Part shown: positions 8,362-17,124 of the stretch, piece by piece | How positions within the stretch are numbered: position 1 is the stretch's first letter | Layout of the letters: each line of letters starts with the position of its first letter | NCBI GenBank assembly: GCA_024102815.1 | Contig: JAGFJJ010000046.1 | Span: 124,001-188,000, forward strand | Length of the DNA: 64,000 nucleotides | Origin: Phycisphaerae bacterium | GTDB taxonomy: Bacteria > Planctomycetota > Phycisphaerae > UBA1845 | Reading direction: 5' to 3' | Program-made: the position numbers and the translations under genes | The notes under the pieces: generated by a model | Database searches by the model: none | What the model saw: the letters and a program-made list of their open reading frames with translations, nothing else | What the model was told of the DNA's origin: nothing

Positions 8362-11300
8362 TCATCCCCTCAAGAAATTCAACTGAAGCGCGGCAAAGTC
8401 ACGTAGGTCCGCGGCACCGTCCTCGTTCAGATCAAAGCACGCACAGCCGACATGAACAGGAGCGTTCGGGGCACCGAGGCAGGCAAGCATCTCCTCGAAG
8501 TCGACAAGGTCCACATTGCCGTTTCCGTCGCAGTCTCCGTTGAGGAATATTTGCAATTGGGCTGACGCGCTGATCTTTGATCCACATCGGTTCGTCACTT
8601 GAACGGCGTACTCGCCGGAGTTCATTGGCTGGGTCGAGAAGATCGACAAGGAAGCCGTCGTGGTACCGGAGATGATCGAGCCGTCGGGACCCGGGCCATC
8701 GGCCAGCAGCATACCGTTCTTCTGCCATTGGTATGCCAGATTGGACGCTCCCGCTGCAAAGACTTCGAGGCTAACCTCCTGTCCGGAGGTCGCGGTCACA
8801 TCGGCGGGCTGGCGATCGAATACGACCTCATCCAGGTAGCGGTACTCCCACGTGTCAAGCGGATTCTGCCCGGTGGAATTGTTGTAGGTATTGCCGACCA
8901 TGACCATTGCACGGCGGCGGGTATCGAACACCATGGCGGCGGGGACTTCGGCATCGAAGAGATTGGGATGGAATTCGGGAAGGATCTGCTGCCACTGATC
9001 TCCGCTGAAGGCGTAGGTATCGGTGTGGTAGGCACTGGGAGAGCCAATATTGCGGCAGCATCCGTAGGCCGTGGGCCGCGATCGTACGGTGTCGTAAGCC
9101 ATCACGGGCCAGTACCGCTGGAGCACGGCCGCCCCGCTGAATGCAGACCAAATATTGTTCGCATAGGCGTATGAGCCCTGCCACGAACCCACGAGACCGT
9201 ATTCTTGAGCAAGCGTATAGCCGCGCACAGGGTCGAATACGATCGGTGTGTCGTAGGGCGTTGGCCCGTTACCGGTATAAGTCTCCTGCCAGGTTGCAGC
9301 CCGCGAGTCAAACTCCCAGGTGCGGTTCGTCGGCGTCGGGCCGTAGACGTATTCGGCCAGGAGAATCATCTTGCCACGCGCTGAATCGTACGCAACGTCA
9401 CCCTGCTTGCCGTAATCGATGGTCGGTCCATTGGGAGAGGTCGTCAGCAGCGTCCAGTCTATACCGTCATATTCCCAAACGTCGGCGTTGAGCCCGGCCG
9501 TAGCCGACCAGCCACCGAAGAGCAAGACCGTGTTTCGAGTCGTGTCGAATACCATTTCATGTTGGCCACGTTTACCTGGGTTATGCGCCGGAAAGCGTTG
9601 TGTCCATTCCACTCCATCCCATTCCCAAGTGTCGTCGAGGTAGTCCCCCGGCCCGAAGCCACCGTACAGCACGCTTACTCCGCGATGCAGGTTGTAGGCC
9701 ATGTCGGTGGTGTAGGCCAGGCGACGCACCGGTCCGGAACTGGTCCGATGGACCCACCCCGGCGTGGGCAAGGTTAGCAAGGCGGGATTGGAATAGACCG
9801 ACTCGCAGCCATCCGTGACGCGGCAACGATAGACTCCCTCATCCTCAAAGTGTGCACCCGCGATGGTCAGATTTGAGGAGGTCGCGCCGGTGATCCGGCC
9901 GTCGGTTACAAGGTCGTTCCCGTTCCGCTGCCATTGGTAGTCCACGTAAGCGAAACCCTGAGCGGGGGCCGAGAATACGGCCGTATCGCAGGGCGCGAGC
10001 GACTGGCTTGCAGGTTGGCCATCAAAAGTAACGCCGACTTGAATATGGTGCGGATCGGAGACGATTGTCCCGCAATGGTTGCTTGCGACGACGCGATAGT
10101 CCCCGGTGTCGGACTTCTGGAGATTCGCAAGATAGAAATTGCCGCCCGCGCCCGTGCGTTGCCCCGGGACCGCCTGCCAGAACTCGCCGTCGAACCGCTG
10201 CAGCTCCAGTACAACGTCCGTTCCCGCCGGAGTGCTGGGCTGGATGAAGACGCTGACGTCGGGGCAGGTCCAGGCTGGCCACTGTACGCTCCGATCCCAG
10301 GAGACGGGCACCGGGACGCTGAGATACGCGTTGCGGCTGAACATGGCGCCGCACGGATTGCTTGCTCGTAAATTATATGATCCAGCGTCCCCGTATCCGA
10401 CGTTTGGCAGAAAGAGGATCGTGCCGGATGCGCCGGGAATGGGGCTCGATTCTCTGAACCATTGGTAATCGTAGGGCCCACCGATGGCGGTCACGGCAAA
10501 GGTTGCGCTGCTCCCGGGGCAACTGGTCACATCGTTCGGCGCCGTCGGATCCGCGAGGGCGGGTGACTCCTGAAGCCACTCCCACGTATCCGTGAAATTG
10601 GTAGACCGGCCGACTCCATCATTGTCGATGTAAGAATTGATCCCGCCGTAGAGCACAGCACGATCGCGGTACGTGTCGAAGCACATGCTTGCCGCCATCC
10701 GGCGGTCCTCATAACCCATTGTATCCACGTATATCCAGCGCGAGGCAGCGACGTCCCAGACATAGGTTGCCGGGTTGTAGCCGTAAATGTTGGTCGAATC
10801 TCTCCCGCCGTGTCGGATGATGCGTCCACGGTGAGGGTCGTACGCCAGCGCTGCGGAGATTCGGGTCGTGTAGGGATCGCCGGTGATCGGGATCTGCTGC
10901 CAGACGCCCTGGGCGGCAGTAGCACCCGGCGTGTACTCCCATGTTTGCTCCAAATATCCGTTGTATTGACCGGCATACAAGAAGGCCTTGTTGCGCCAAG
11001 TGTCGAAAACCATACTCTCCGGAGATACCGGACCCAAGTCAGGGCCCCGATCCCAGACGTCTCCGTCCCATTCCCACGTCTCCCACGTACCGTCGAAGGC
11101 GTGGGAAACAGCCAGCATGATCAGCCGGCCGCGATAGGGATCGAAGGCCATCGGGGCGTCAATTGTCGAAGGCGGCCAAGGTTCGACGTGTTCCCGCTGC
11201 TGCCAATTGGTGCCATCGTACTCCCAGAGCTCATCGATGGGATGTTGCGTGTTGCTGATCCAGCCACCGTAGATGACCAGCTTCTCCCGGAGCATATCAA

Positions 11301-11625
11301 ACGCGGCGCCGCCGACGTCCCGCCAGGGTGGCATGCCAAGAACATAATCCTCAGCCCATTGGGTACCGTCATACTGAAAGACCGGGAGTTTTCCGGTGTT
11401 CTGGGGAGAAACGGTTCCCCCCAATGCGACGGTGACGTGCCGACGACTATCGTAGACGAGCGTAAGTAAAGTCGGCGACCAGGTGTAACCCGTGGGTACG
11501 CCGAGGGGCTTGGGTGGCGGGTCGATATTCTGATTCACCCATTGAACACACTGGCCACGCGCCCCGATTGAAACGCACAAGCAGACCAAGATGGCTAGCG
11601 GACTTCGGATCCACGAACCTATCAT
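8362..11625 (-). CDS. Giant secreted Kelch-like/Ig-like protein with C-terminal dockerin-like module
   Basis: A 1087-aa exported protein. The ATG at 11625 has GAGGAG upstream and gives a signal peptide (MIGSWIRSPLAILVCLCVSIGARG). Modules in order: a Kelch-like beta-propeller region (about 30-350) with repeated YD..R...V..GG...DTWEWDG.W units; three Ig-like domains (about 355-615) with YQW and DAGSYNLRA-type motifs; a second Kelch-like region (about 620-930); a fourth Ig-like domain (about 937-1015); and a dockerin-like end (about 1028-1087) with two calcium-loop-like repeats, DCDGNGNVDLVDF and DLNEDGAADLRDF. This C-terminal module is very common on secreted planctomycete proteins. Role unknown; surface adhesion or carbohydrate binding is a guess. 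It is convergent with the glycosyltransferase pair. Confidence 0.85.
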   Translation of the reverse strand: MIGSWIRSPLAILVCLCVSIGARGQCVQWVNQNIDPPPKPLGVPTGYTWSPTLLTLVYDSRRHVTVALGGTVSPQNTGKLPVFQYDGTQWAEDYVLGMPPWRDVGGAAFDMLREKLVIYGGWISNTQHPIDELWEYDGTNWQQREHVEPWPPSTIDAPMAFDPYRGRLIMLAVSHAFDGTWETWEWDGDVWDRGPDLGPVSPESMVFDTWRNKAFLYAGQYNGYLEQTWEYTPGATAAQGVWQQIPITGDPYTTRISAALAYDPHRGRIIRHGGRDSTNIYGYNPATYVWDVAASRWIYVDTMGYEDRRMAASMCFDTYRDRAVLYGGINSYIDNDGVGRSTNFTDTWEWLQESPALADPTAPNDVTSCPGSSATFAVTAIGGPYDYQWFRESSPIPGASGTILFLPNVGYGDAGSYNLRASNPCGAMFSRNAYLSVPVPVSWDRSVQWPAWTCPDVSVFIQPSTPAGTDVVLELQRFDGEFWQAVPGQRTGAGGNFYLANLQKSDTGDYRVVASNHCGTIVSDPHHIQVGVTFDGQPASQSLAPCDTAVFSAPAQGFAYVDYQWQRNGNDLVTDGRITGATSSNLTIAGAHFEDEGVYRCRVTDGCESVYSNPALLTLPTPGWVHRTSSGPVRRLAYTTDMAYNLHRGVSVLYGGFGPGDYLDDTWEWDGVEWTQRFPAHNPGKRGQHEMVFDTTRNTVLLFGGWSATAGLNADVWEYDGIDWTLLTTSPNGPTIDYGKQGDVAYDSARGKMILLAEYVYGPTPTNRTWEFDSRAATWQETYTGNGPTPYDTPIVFDPVRGYTLAQEYGLVGSWQGSYAYANNIWSAFSGAAVLQRYWPVMAYDTVRSRPTAYGCCRNIGSPSAYHTDTYAFSGDQWQQILPEFHPNLFDAEVPAAMVFDTRRRAMVMVGNTYNNSTGQNPLDTWEYRYLDEVVFDRQPADVTATSGQEVSLEVFAAGASNLAYQWQKNGMLLADGPGPDGSIISGTTTASLSIFSTQPMNSGEYAVQVTNRCGSKISASAQLQIFLNGDCDGNGNVDLVDFEEMLACLGAPNAPVHVGCACFDLNEDGAADLRDFAALQLNFLRG

Positions 11626-12188
11626 CCCAAGCTCCTCGATCCGCACGAGCCGGACGCTCTTACGGGTTACGCACGCGTACGTTGGGCGCAACCGAAATAC
11701 GATCGCGATTTCAGGTAAAGACCCCAAGGTGTCGGGGCTGACCGTCCGGCCGCCGCCGCTAACGACGACGCCCGCAGCCGGGATTGCGGATTGGCCCGAT
11801 TCGCAACAGATGCTACTCCAATCCTGGGAGGCAAATCAAGTCTCGCTTTCCCCGGCCGAAACCGAACACGTACGCGCGAATAGCTCAGCGGTTCAAGGTG
11901 AACCTGTGCTTGCCTGCGCCTTGTAACCGAAGGCGGGGGTCCGAGGGATAATTACCGGAACTCAATCGTTTGTCGGCGGGTTACGGGGGGCGTCACACAA
12001 CCGTCCTTCTGCCCGTCGCAAGACAGTGCTACGCGAATCCGGACAATTCTATTGCAGCACGATGACCTGAAGCGGTATATTCGTGGCTCGGGCATTTTAC
12101 CAGAGTATGAATGCACTTCGGATTGCCGTCCACCGAAATTGGGCGGCATCAGGGCTCGGGCTCCGGGCCAAACGGACGGGGAAACTAC
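11626..12188. other. Divergent intergenic region, 563 bp
   Basis: This gap separates two divergently transcribed genes for large secreted proteins and should hold both promoters. The GAGGAG ribosome site of the minus-strand gene is just above 11625. No convincing conserved ORF, tRNA or clear promoter boxes were recognised. A tRNA-like stretch near 11874-11950 was examined and rejected. Confidence 0.5.
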
Positions 12189-15100
12189 ATGTGCGGGTTT
12201 GGAAAACGCAAGAACATGCCGGGCGTAATGTTGTCGTATGTTGCCTATCAGATGGCACTCCTTCTGCTCGTTGGCGCGGGCGCGGCGTCGGCTCGGGCCC
12301 AATGCCCAAACGATGGCGATGGGGACGGCTACGCAGCCGGCGGATGCACGCAGAATTGCGATGATTGTGCAGGAACCGCGGCGGACTGTGACGACACCAG
12401 GCCGACGGTGAACCCCGGCGCGGCGGAAATTTGCGGCGACGGGCTGGACAATGATTGTGACGGGGCCGCAGACGGCGCGGACAGTGATGTCGTGCTGATT
12501 CCGGACGAAACCGTGCCGGTTTTTGGCTTTGAGACACGAGGTGAGTGCGAGGGGACCGGGCAGCCGTGCGACCTTCGATTCCCCAACCAGCTTCCTCCCG
12601 GCTGCAACTGCATTCCTGGACCGGCGAACTTCAATCAGGTCATTCAAGCGTGCGTCGACAACGGTGTTGTAACGGGTCCCTGCGACGAGGGCGATCCTGA
12701 CGAACCCGGCTCCCAGGCTGTCGGAAGCACCTGCATGACCGGCGGCACCTGCCAACCCATCCCGGTCGCCATCGGCGAACCTTGCATTATTGGCCTGGGC
12801 GTATGCCGACGGCTCGGCACCGTCGTTTGCCAAGACGGCTCCGTAGTGTGTAATGCAACGGCGGGCACTCCGGAGGTTGCGGTGGAGGGGGGCGGTTCCG
12901 ATCCCGCAACTGATCCACGTTGCTTTGATGAATTGGATAACGACTGTGACGGGTTGGTCGACCACGAAGACCTTGAATGCCAGACAGCGGAACGATGCGA
13001 TGGGTTTGACAACAACAATGATGGGATGATCGATGAGGCATTCCCGCAGCTCGGGCAGCCGTGTACGGTAGGGCCGCAGGGAACGCCGTGCGAAAATACC
13101 GGCGTTTATGTTTGCAGCTCCTCAGGCGGCGTCGAGTGCAACCTGAATCCACTCCCCCCGTCCGAAAAGCCGGAGGCCTCCTGCGGGGACGGTATCGACA
13201 ACGACTGCGACGGATTTGTCGACTGCGATGACAGTAACTGCATTAGGCCGGAAATCTGTGACGGGATGGACAACGATTGCGACGGCAACGTGGATGAAGG
13301 CTTCGCCCAGCTTGGCCAGCCATGCTCCATTGGACAGGGTGCATGCCGCGGTGACGGCATGTTTGTCTGCAATCCTCAAGGAACTGCCGTCGTCTGCAAC
13401 GCGATGCCTTCAGCCTCTTCTCCCGAGCGGCGCACGGCCGGGAACAGCTGCTCCGACGGAATCGATAACGACTGCGACGGACTGATTGACGATGCGGAAA
13501 CTGAATGCCAGGCATCGGAGTTGACTGTCGAATGTTCGCTGATCTATGACGGCCCACCTGATCGTCGTAAGTCTGTCAACGAGCGCGGCCGGGGCGAGCC
13601 CGGTGCGGACTGTGGCGGATGGCATGTCATCGAGTGGGAAACAGCGGGCAGCGTCGGCGACGTCACTTGCTCGGCCGTGCTGAAAGGCCTTGATCCCGAC
13701 GGGAACATCCTTGGCGTTCTCGACGTGGCGATGGACGAGCGGGCTCACCTTGTCAGTCGTATCGATCCTGAAGATCTAAAGATCGTATCGCGCTCCAACC
13801 GCGCGCGGGGCCGGTGGCATGAGGTTTTCGCGCCAGTTCCGTTGCTGGAAGTCACGTGCCGGGATGAAGCCCGAACGGCAAAGGCGTATTGTTCCAATGT
13901 CGCCTATCTCGAGGTGATCCAGCCTGACGGATCCGTGGTAAGCTCGTCGGCGGGGGATGAAGCTGTTGTGGACGTGGCCATGCCGCGAATTAACCCTCGC
14001 TCGCTCAAGGTATTGGTAGACTGCGTGGATATCATTCCACAGCTTGTGGCTGATCCTGCAACGCAACTACCCGGCGGCCCTTTCAGCGGCCCGGTCAACG
14101 TCAACGGTAAGATGATGACCGTCAAGGATCTGATCGTTAACACTCCCATCCCGTCCTCAGAGTCGTCGGTCGAAAGCAAGGGGGCCAATCGACTTACGAT
14201 GACTATCGTCGGCGCCGGTTGCGGCGGACACGCCATCCAAGTGGACGGCGAACCTTCTGAGGACCTTATCCCCACGCGCCCGGGTCGACTTACCCCAGAG
14301 TGTCACTATGACGACGGGAAGGACCTCGGCGAATGGTCCGTCTTTGAGATCACCATCAACAGTCCCACGGAGGGGCAGATCATCGATAACGGCGGACTGC
14401 GACCCGACCAGATTCGCGTCACGGGCGAAGTCTGTGCTGGCGAGGAGATCGCCGAGGTCCTCATCAACGGCCAAGTTGCCGCACTGGCTCCACCCACAAT
14501 TCAGCAGGGAGTCGGGGAATGTGCTGGAAACAGCAAGACAGTGACGATCCCGATTGACGAGGACGTACCCGTAACAGACGTGGCCGCGGTCTTGTCCGGA
14601 GCGCAAAGCACGCGAGGATCATTTGATCCCGGTCCAAACATTCTCATCGCACAAGCCGCCGACATCATGGGCAACACCACGCACGATCTGGTTCCTTTCG
14701 TGGTCGGACCGGCGATTCCGACACCGGTGATCAGCGCCGGCCGCGGACTCCGCCCCGGGGGCGGACCGGTAGCGGGCCGCTCACCGCTCGCCAACGGCGT
14801 ACAGATTCCCAGAGCCTTCACGATGGTGCTGGACGATACGGTCACGCTGGACAACGGCAATCGCGCGCTTCGGGAGTTCTTTGATGAGACGATGCGGGAA
14901 TTCAGTCTCAATCTTGCAAACTGCCTGCTCCAGCCGCGCGAGTTCTGTTGCAGCACGAAGCTGCCTATGCCGTGGTGGACGTGTGATCCGAATGTGACAA
15001 TCTGCACGACACCAGAGCTTGCTCAAACGCCGGAGCAATTCGCCGAAACCTTTGATGTCCAAGTCGTTCCGCACGATGGCTTTGTGACCATCAGCACGCG

Positions 15101-16886
15101 AATTCCCGAGTTCCGCCTCAGTTCGCGGGCCGATGGAAAATGCTGCAGCCCGAGTTGCGGGTTCTTCTGCGTCTCCCGCACGAAGGTTGACTATGACGGC
15201 GTGATATCGATTCCGGACATCACCATCGAAATCGATATCAGTGAAGAGAACATCCTCATGCAGGATGGAACGTTCACGGTACGGTTTATTCCCGGAGACG
15301 ACGCCAACATCGGCATCAGCGGAAACATCGGCACGGCCATAAAGACCGGTTGCGGGCTGTTCAGCGTTGGAACTCTGCTGGATGTCATCTTTCCGCTTCG
15401 GCCGGTTCTCAACATTCTGACCAACAGCTTCGCGCGTATTCTAGGTTTCGTGATCCAACAGCAGGGCATTGATCTATGCCCCTTTGTCAAGGAGATTGCC
15501 GGCAAGGACGGCATGAATAACCAGTCGGACGATCTCGCTCTGGGGCGGGAAGACCTCAGCGAGAAATTCGGCTTTGCGCTCGAGCACACGGTGGATGACG
15601 CAGAAATTACGCCCAGCGGTATCGCCATCTCCATAGCGGCCATGATTGAACCAATCCTGGTGGACGGACAAACAGGAACAATCACCGGAACCCTGAGCAC
15701 CAACGCGCCGTTGGTCGTGCCCAACGTGCCGCCGACGAACAACCTGCGAAGCATTTCCATGGCCATTGCCGACGACTTCTGGAATCAGTTCCTCGCAGCA
15801 CTCGTTCAGTCCGGGAAGCTTCGAGCGCAGTTCACGCGTGTGCTGAAGCTCAGCGACTACCTGCCAGCGTGCGAGACGATCGCCAACGACGTCCTTCGGG
15901 CCCGGTGCGTCGGCCTGAGCGACTGCCGGGACGCGGCCGATTTCGACGCGTTTGATCGGTGCCAGGTCTGTCTCGATCAGTTCGATCCGTTGACGCTCGC
16001 CCGGACGACGTGCATCACCGCCGCCCGCCGGGCTCGGGATCGCAAGATCAACCGCGACACGGACATCGTTCTCCACGCCCGGGCGGAGAATCCTCCGGCA
16101 TTCTACCTGGATGACGATCCAAACACGCCGAACGTGGAAATCATCTTCCGGACCGGCGAGATGCGCGCGGCGCTCATCGCCAACCGGGATAGCAACGAAA
16201 ACGTCGGTGGTTTCAGTTTTGGCGAAGGCACGTGCGATCCCAATGCGGCCTGCGACCCTGAGAATCGATGCGACCAGGGAGATCTGGACAAGCTCGATCT
16301 GAGCACTGTGCCCGATTGTTCACTCGACTCGATTCCCTTCAATACTGACTGCCTGCTCTGGTCAACTTGCCTTGACCTAGACATCAAATTCTCCATCGGT
16401 GTGAGCAATGTTGAGGTCGACGGCAAGATGCGCCCCCAGTTGAGCTTTGACCTCATCGGGATCAGCGAGCCGCCGCCGGGCTCCGTGGCTGAAGACCAGG
16501 GTGAACAGTGCGGTGGTTCGTTCCAGATCCCGGACTTGGATTTCCTGAATACGGAAACTCTGATGAACGACGCACGCCGAGGTATTGAACGGAGCTTCTG
16601 CGAAAACACGCCTCCCTTCCAGGCGGAAGCGCTCGATTTCGGCGGGATTGTGCAGTTTCTGAATCCGAGCCTCCAGACGGTATCCAACTGTACGAACGAC
16701 GCGGAGTGCGATACGCACTTCGCCGACTACCTCGTGATTACGGGAGACTTGAAGAGCAACGGCCTTGGCGCCTTCATTGCCGACCAGGTTTGCCAGCAAA
16801 TCCAGATGAAGGTGACGGAAAATACCGGCGCTTGCAAGTCGGACAGTGGTGAGAGCAACATGTCCCGAGAGAAAGTCTGCCAGTAA
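12189..16886 (+). CDS. Giant secreted protein with MopE-like DNDCDG calcium/metal-binding repeats
   Basis: A 1565-aa exported protein. The start at 12189 (after GGACGGGGAAACTAC) gives a basic n-region and a hydrophobic core ending ...AASARAQC; an in-frame ATG at 12216 is a possible shorter start. The first about 450 residues are Cys-rich and hold six copies of a D-N-D-C-D-G unit (DNDCDGAADG, DNDCDGLVDH, DNNNDGMIDE, DNDCDGFVDC, DNDCDGNVDE, DNDCDGLIDD), the putative metal-binding motif of MopE-like proteins. It begins DGDGDGYAAGGCTQNCDDC. The remaining about 1100 residues are beta-rich with scattered Cys and match nothing I recognise. A rho-independent terminator follows. Probably an extracellular calcium-stabilised structural protein; the function is unproven. 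Confidence 0.8.
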   Translation: MCGFGKRKNMPGVMLSYVAYQMALLLLVGAGAASARAQCPNDGDGDGYAAGGCTQNCDDCAGTAADCDDTRPTVNPGAAEICGDGLDNDCDGAADGADSDVVLIPDETVPVFGFETRGECEGTGQPCDLRFPNQLPPGCNCIPGPANFNQVIQACVDNGVVTGPCDEGDPDEPGSQAVGSTCMTGGTCQPIPVAIGEPCIIGLGVCRRLGTVVCQDGSVVCNATAGTPEVAVEGGGSDPATDPRCFDELDNDCDGLVDHEDLECQTAERCDGFDNNNDGMIDEAFPQLGQPCTVGPQGTPCENTGVYVCSSSGGVECNLNPLPPSEKPEASCGDGIDNDCDGFVDCDDSNCIRPEICDGMDNDCDGNVDEGFAQLGQPCSIGQGACRGDGMFVCNPQGTAVVCNAMPSASSPERRTAGNSCSDGIDNDCDGLIDDAETECQASELTVECSLIYDGPPDRRKSVNERGRGEPGADCGGWHVIEWETAGSVGDVTCSAVLKGLDPDGNILGVLDVAMDERAHLVSRIDPEDLKIVSRSNRARGRWHEVFAPVPLLEVTCRDEARTAKAYCSNVAYLEVIQPDGSVVSSSAGDEAVVDVAMPRINPRSLKVLVDCVDIIPQLVADPATQLPGGPFSGPVNVNGKMMTVKDLIVNTPIPSSESSVESKGANRLTMTIVGAGCGGHAIQVDGEPSEDLIPTRPGRLTPECHYDDGKDLGEWSVFEITINSPTEGQIIDNGGLRPDQIRVTGEVCAGEEIAEVLINGQVAALAPPTIQQGVGECAGNSKTVTIPIDEDVPVTDVAAVLSGAQSTRGSFDPGPNILIAQAADIMGNTTHDLVPFVVGPAIPTPVISAGRGLRPGGGPVAGRSPLANGVQIPRAFTMVLDDTVTLDNGNRALREFFDETMREFSLNLANCLLQPREFCCSTKLPMPWWTCDPNVTICTTPELAQTPEQFAETFDVQVVPHDGFVTISTRIPEFRLSSRADGKCCSPSCGFFCVSRTKVDYDGVISIPDITIEIDISEENILMQDGTFTVRFIPGDDANIGISGNIGTAIKTGCGLFSVGTLLDVIFPLRPVLNILTNSFARILGFVIQQQGIDLCPFVKEIAGKDGMNNQSDDLALGREDLSEKFGFALEHTVDDAEITPSGIAISIAAMIEPILVDGQTGTITGTLSTNAPLVVPNVPPTNNLRSISMAIADDFWNQFLAALVQSGKLRAQFTRVLKLSDYLPACETIANDVLRARCVGLSDCRDAADFDAFDRCQVCLDQFDPLTLARTTCITAARRARDRKINRDTDIVLHARAENPPAFYLDDDPNTPNVEIIFRTGEMRAALIANRDSNENVGGFSFGEGTCDPNAACDPENRCDQGDLDKLDLSTVPDCSLDSIPFNTDCLLWSTCLDLDIKFSIGVSNVEVDGKMRPQLSFDLIGISEPPPGSVAEDQGEQCGGSFQIPDLDFLNTETLMNDARRGIERSFCENTPPFQAEALDFGGIVQFLNPSLQTVSNCTNDAECDTHFADYLVITGDLKSNGLGAFIADQVCQQIQMKVTENTGACKSDSGESNMSREKVCQ

Positions 16887-16914
16887 TTCGGGAAATGAAC
16901 ACGTGATCTCCCTG

Positions 16915-16957
16915 GCGCCCCGGCTGCCGTCTGAATCGGCACCGGGGCGCTCTTTTT
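16915..16957 (+). terminator. Rho-independent terminator after the DNDCDG-repeat gene
   Basis: A perfect 9-bp GC-rich stem (GCGCCCCGG pairing with CCGGGGCGC, 18-nt loop) is followed by TCTTTTT. It lies 29 nt past the stop codon at 16886. Confidence 0.85.
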
Positions 16958-17124
16958 CCGTAACAGTAGCACTCTCGGGCCGGTCTCAGGTTGGGATCCC
17001 CCTGTTCAATGGTCGACGGAAAGCCGCAGGCTTATTGTAGGGCAGGATGCCTTTCGTCGGCCTCAGGCCCAATTCGCTGCAGAATTGTGGCTGACAGATT
17101 CGCACACGCTGTTCTCGCGTGTGC

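Noticed and set aside
11874-11950. tRNA-like stretch (TAGCTCAGCGGTTC, CTTGTAA, GGGGGTCCGAG)
   Set aside because: The 7-nt acceptor has no matching 3' strand, the D-stem GCTC lacks its GAGC partner, and the anticodon stem does not pair around CTTGTAA. It is a chance resemblance.
12420-13500. Regular short repeats that could suggest a CRISPR or tandem DNA repeat
   Set aside because: The periodicity comes from in-frame DNDCDG protein units with variable spacing and third positions; there are no identical DNA repeats with uniform spacers.
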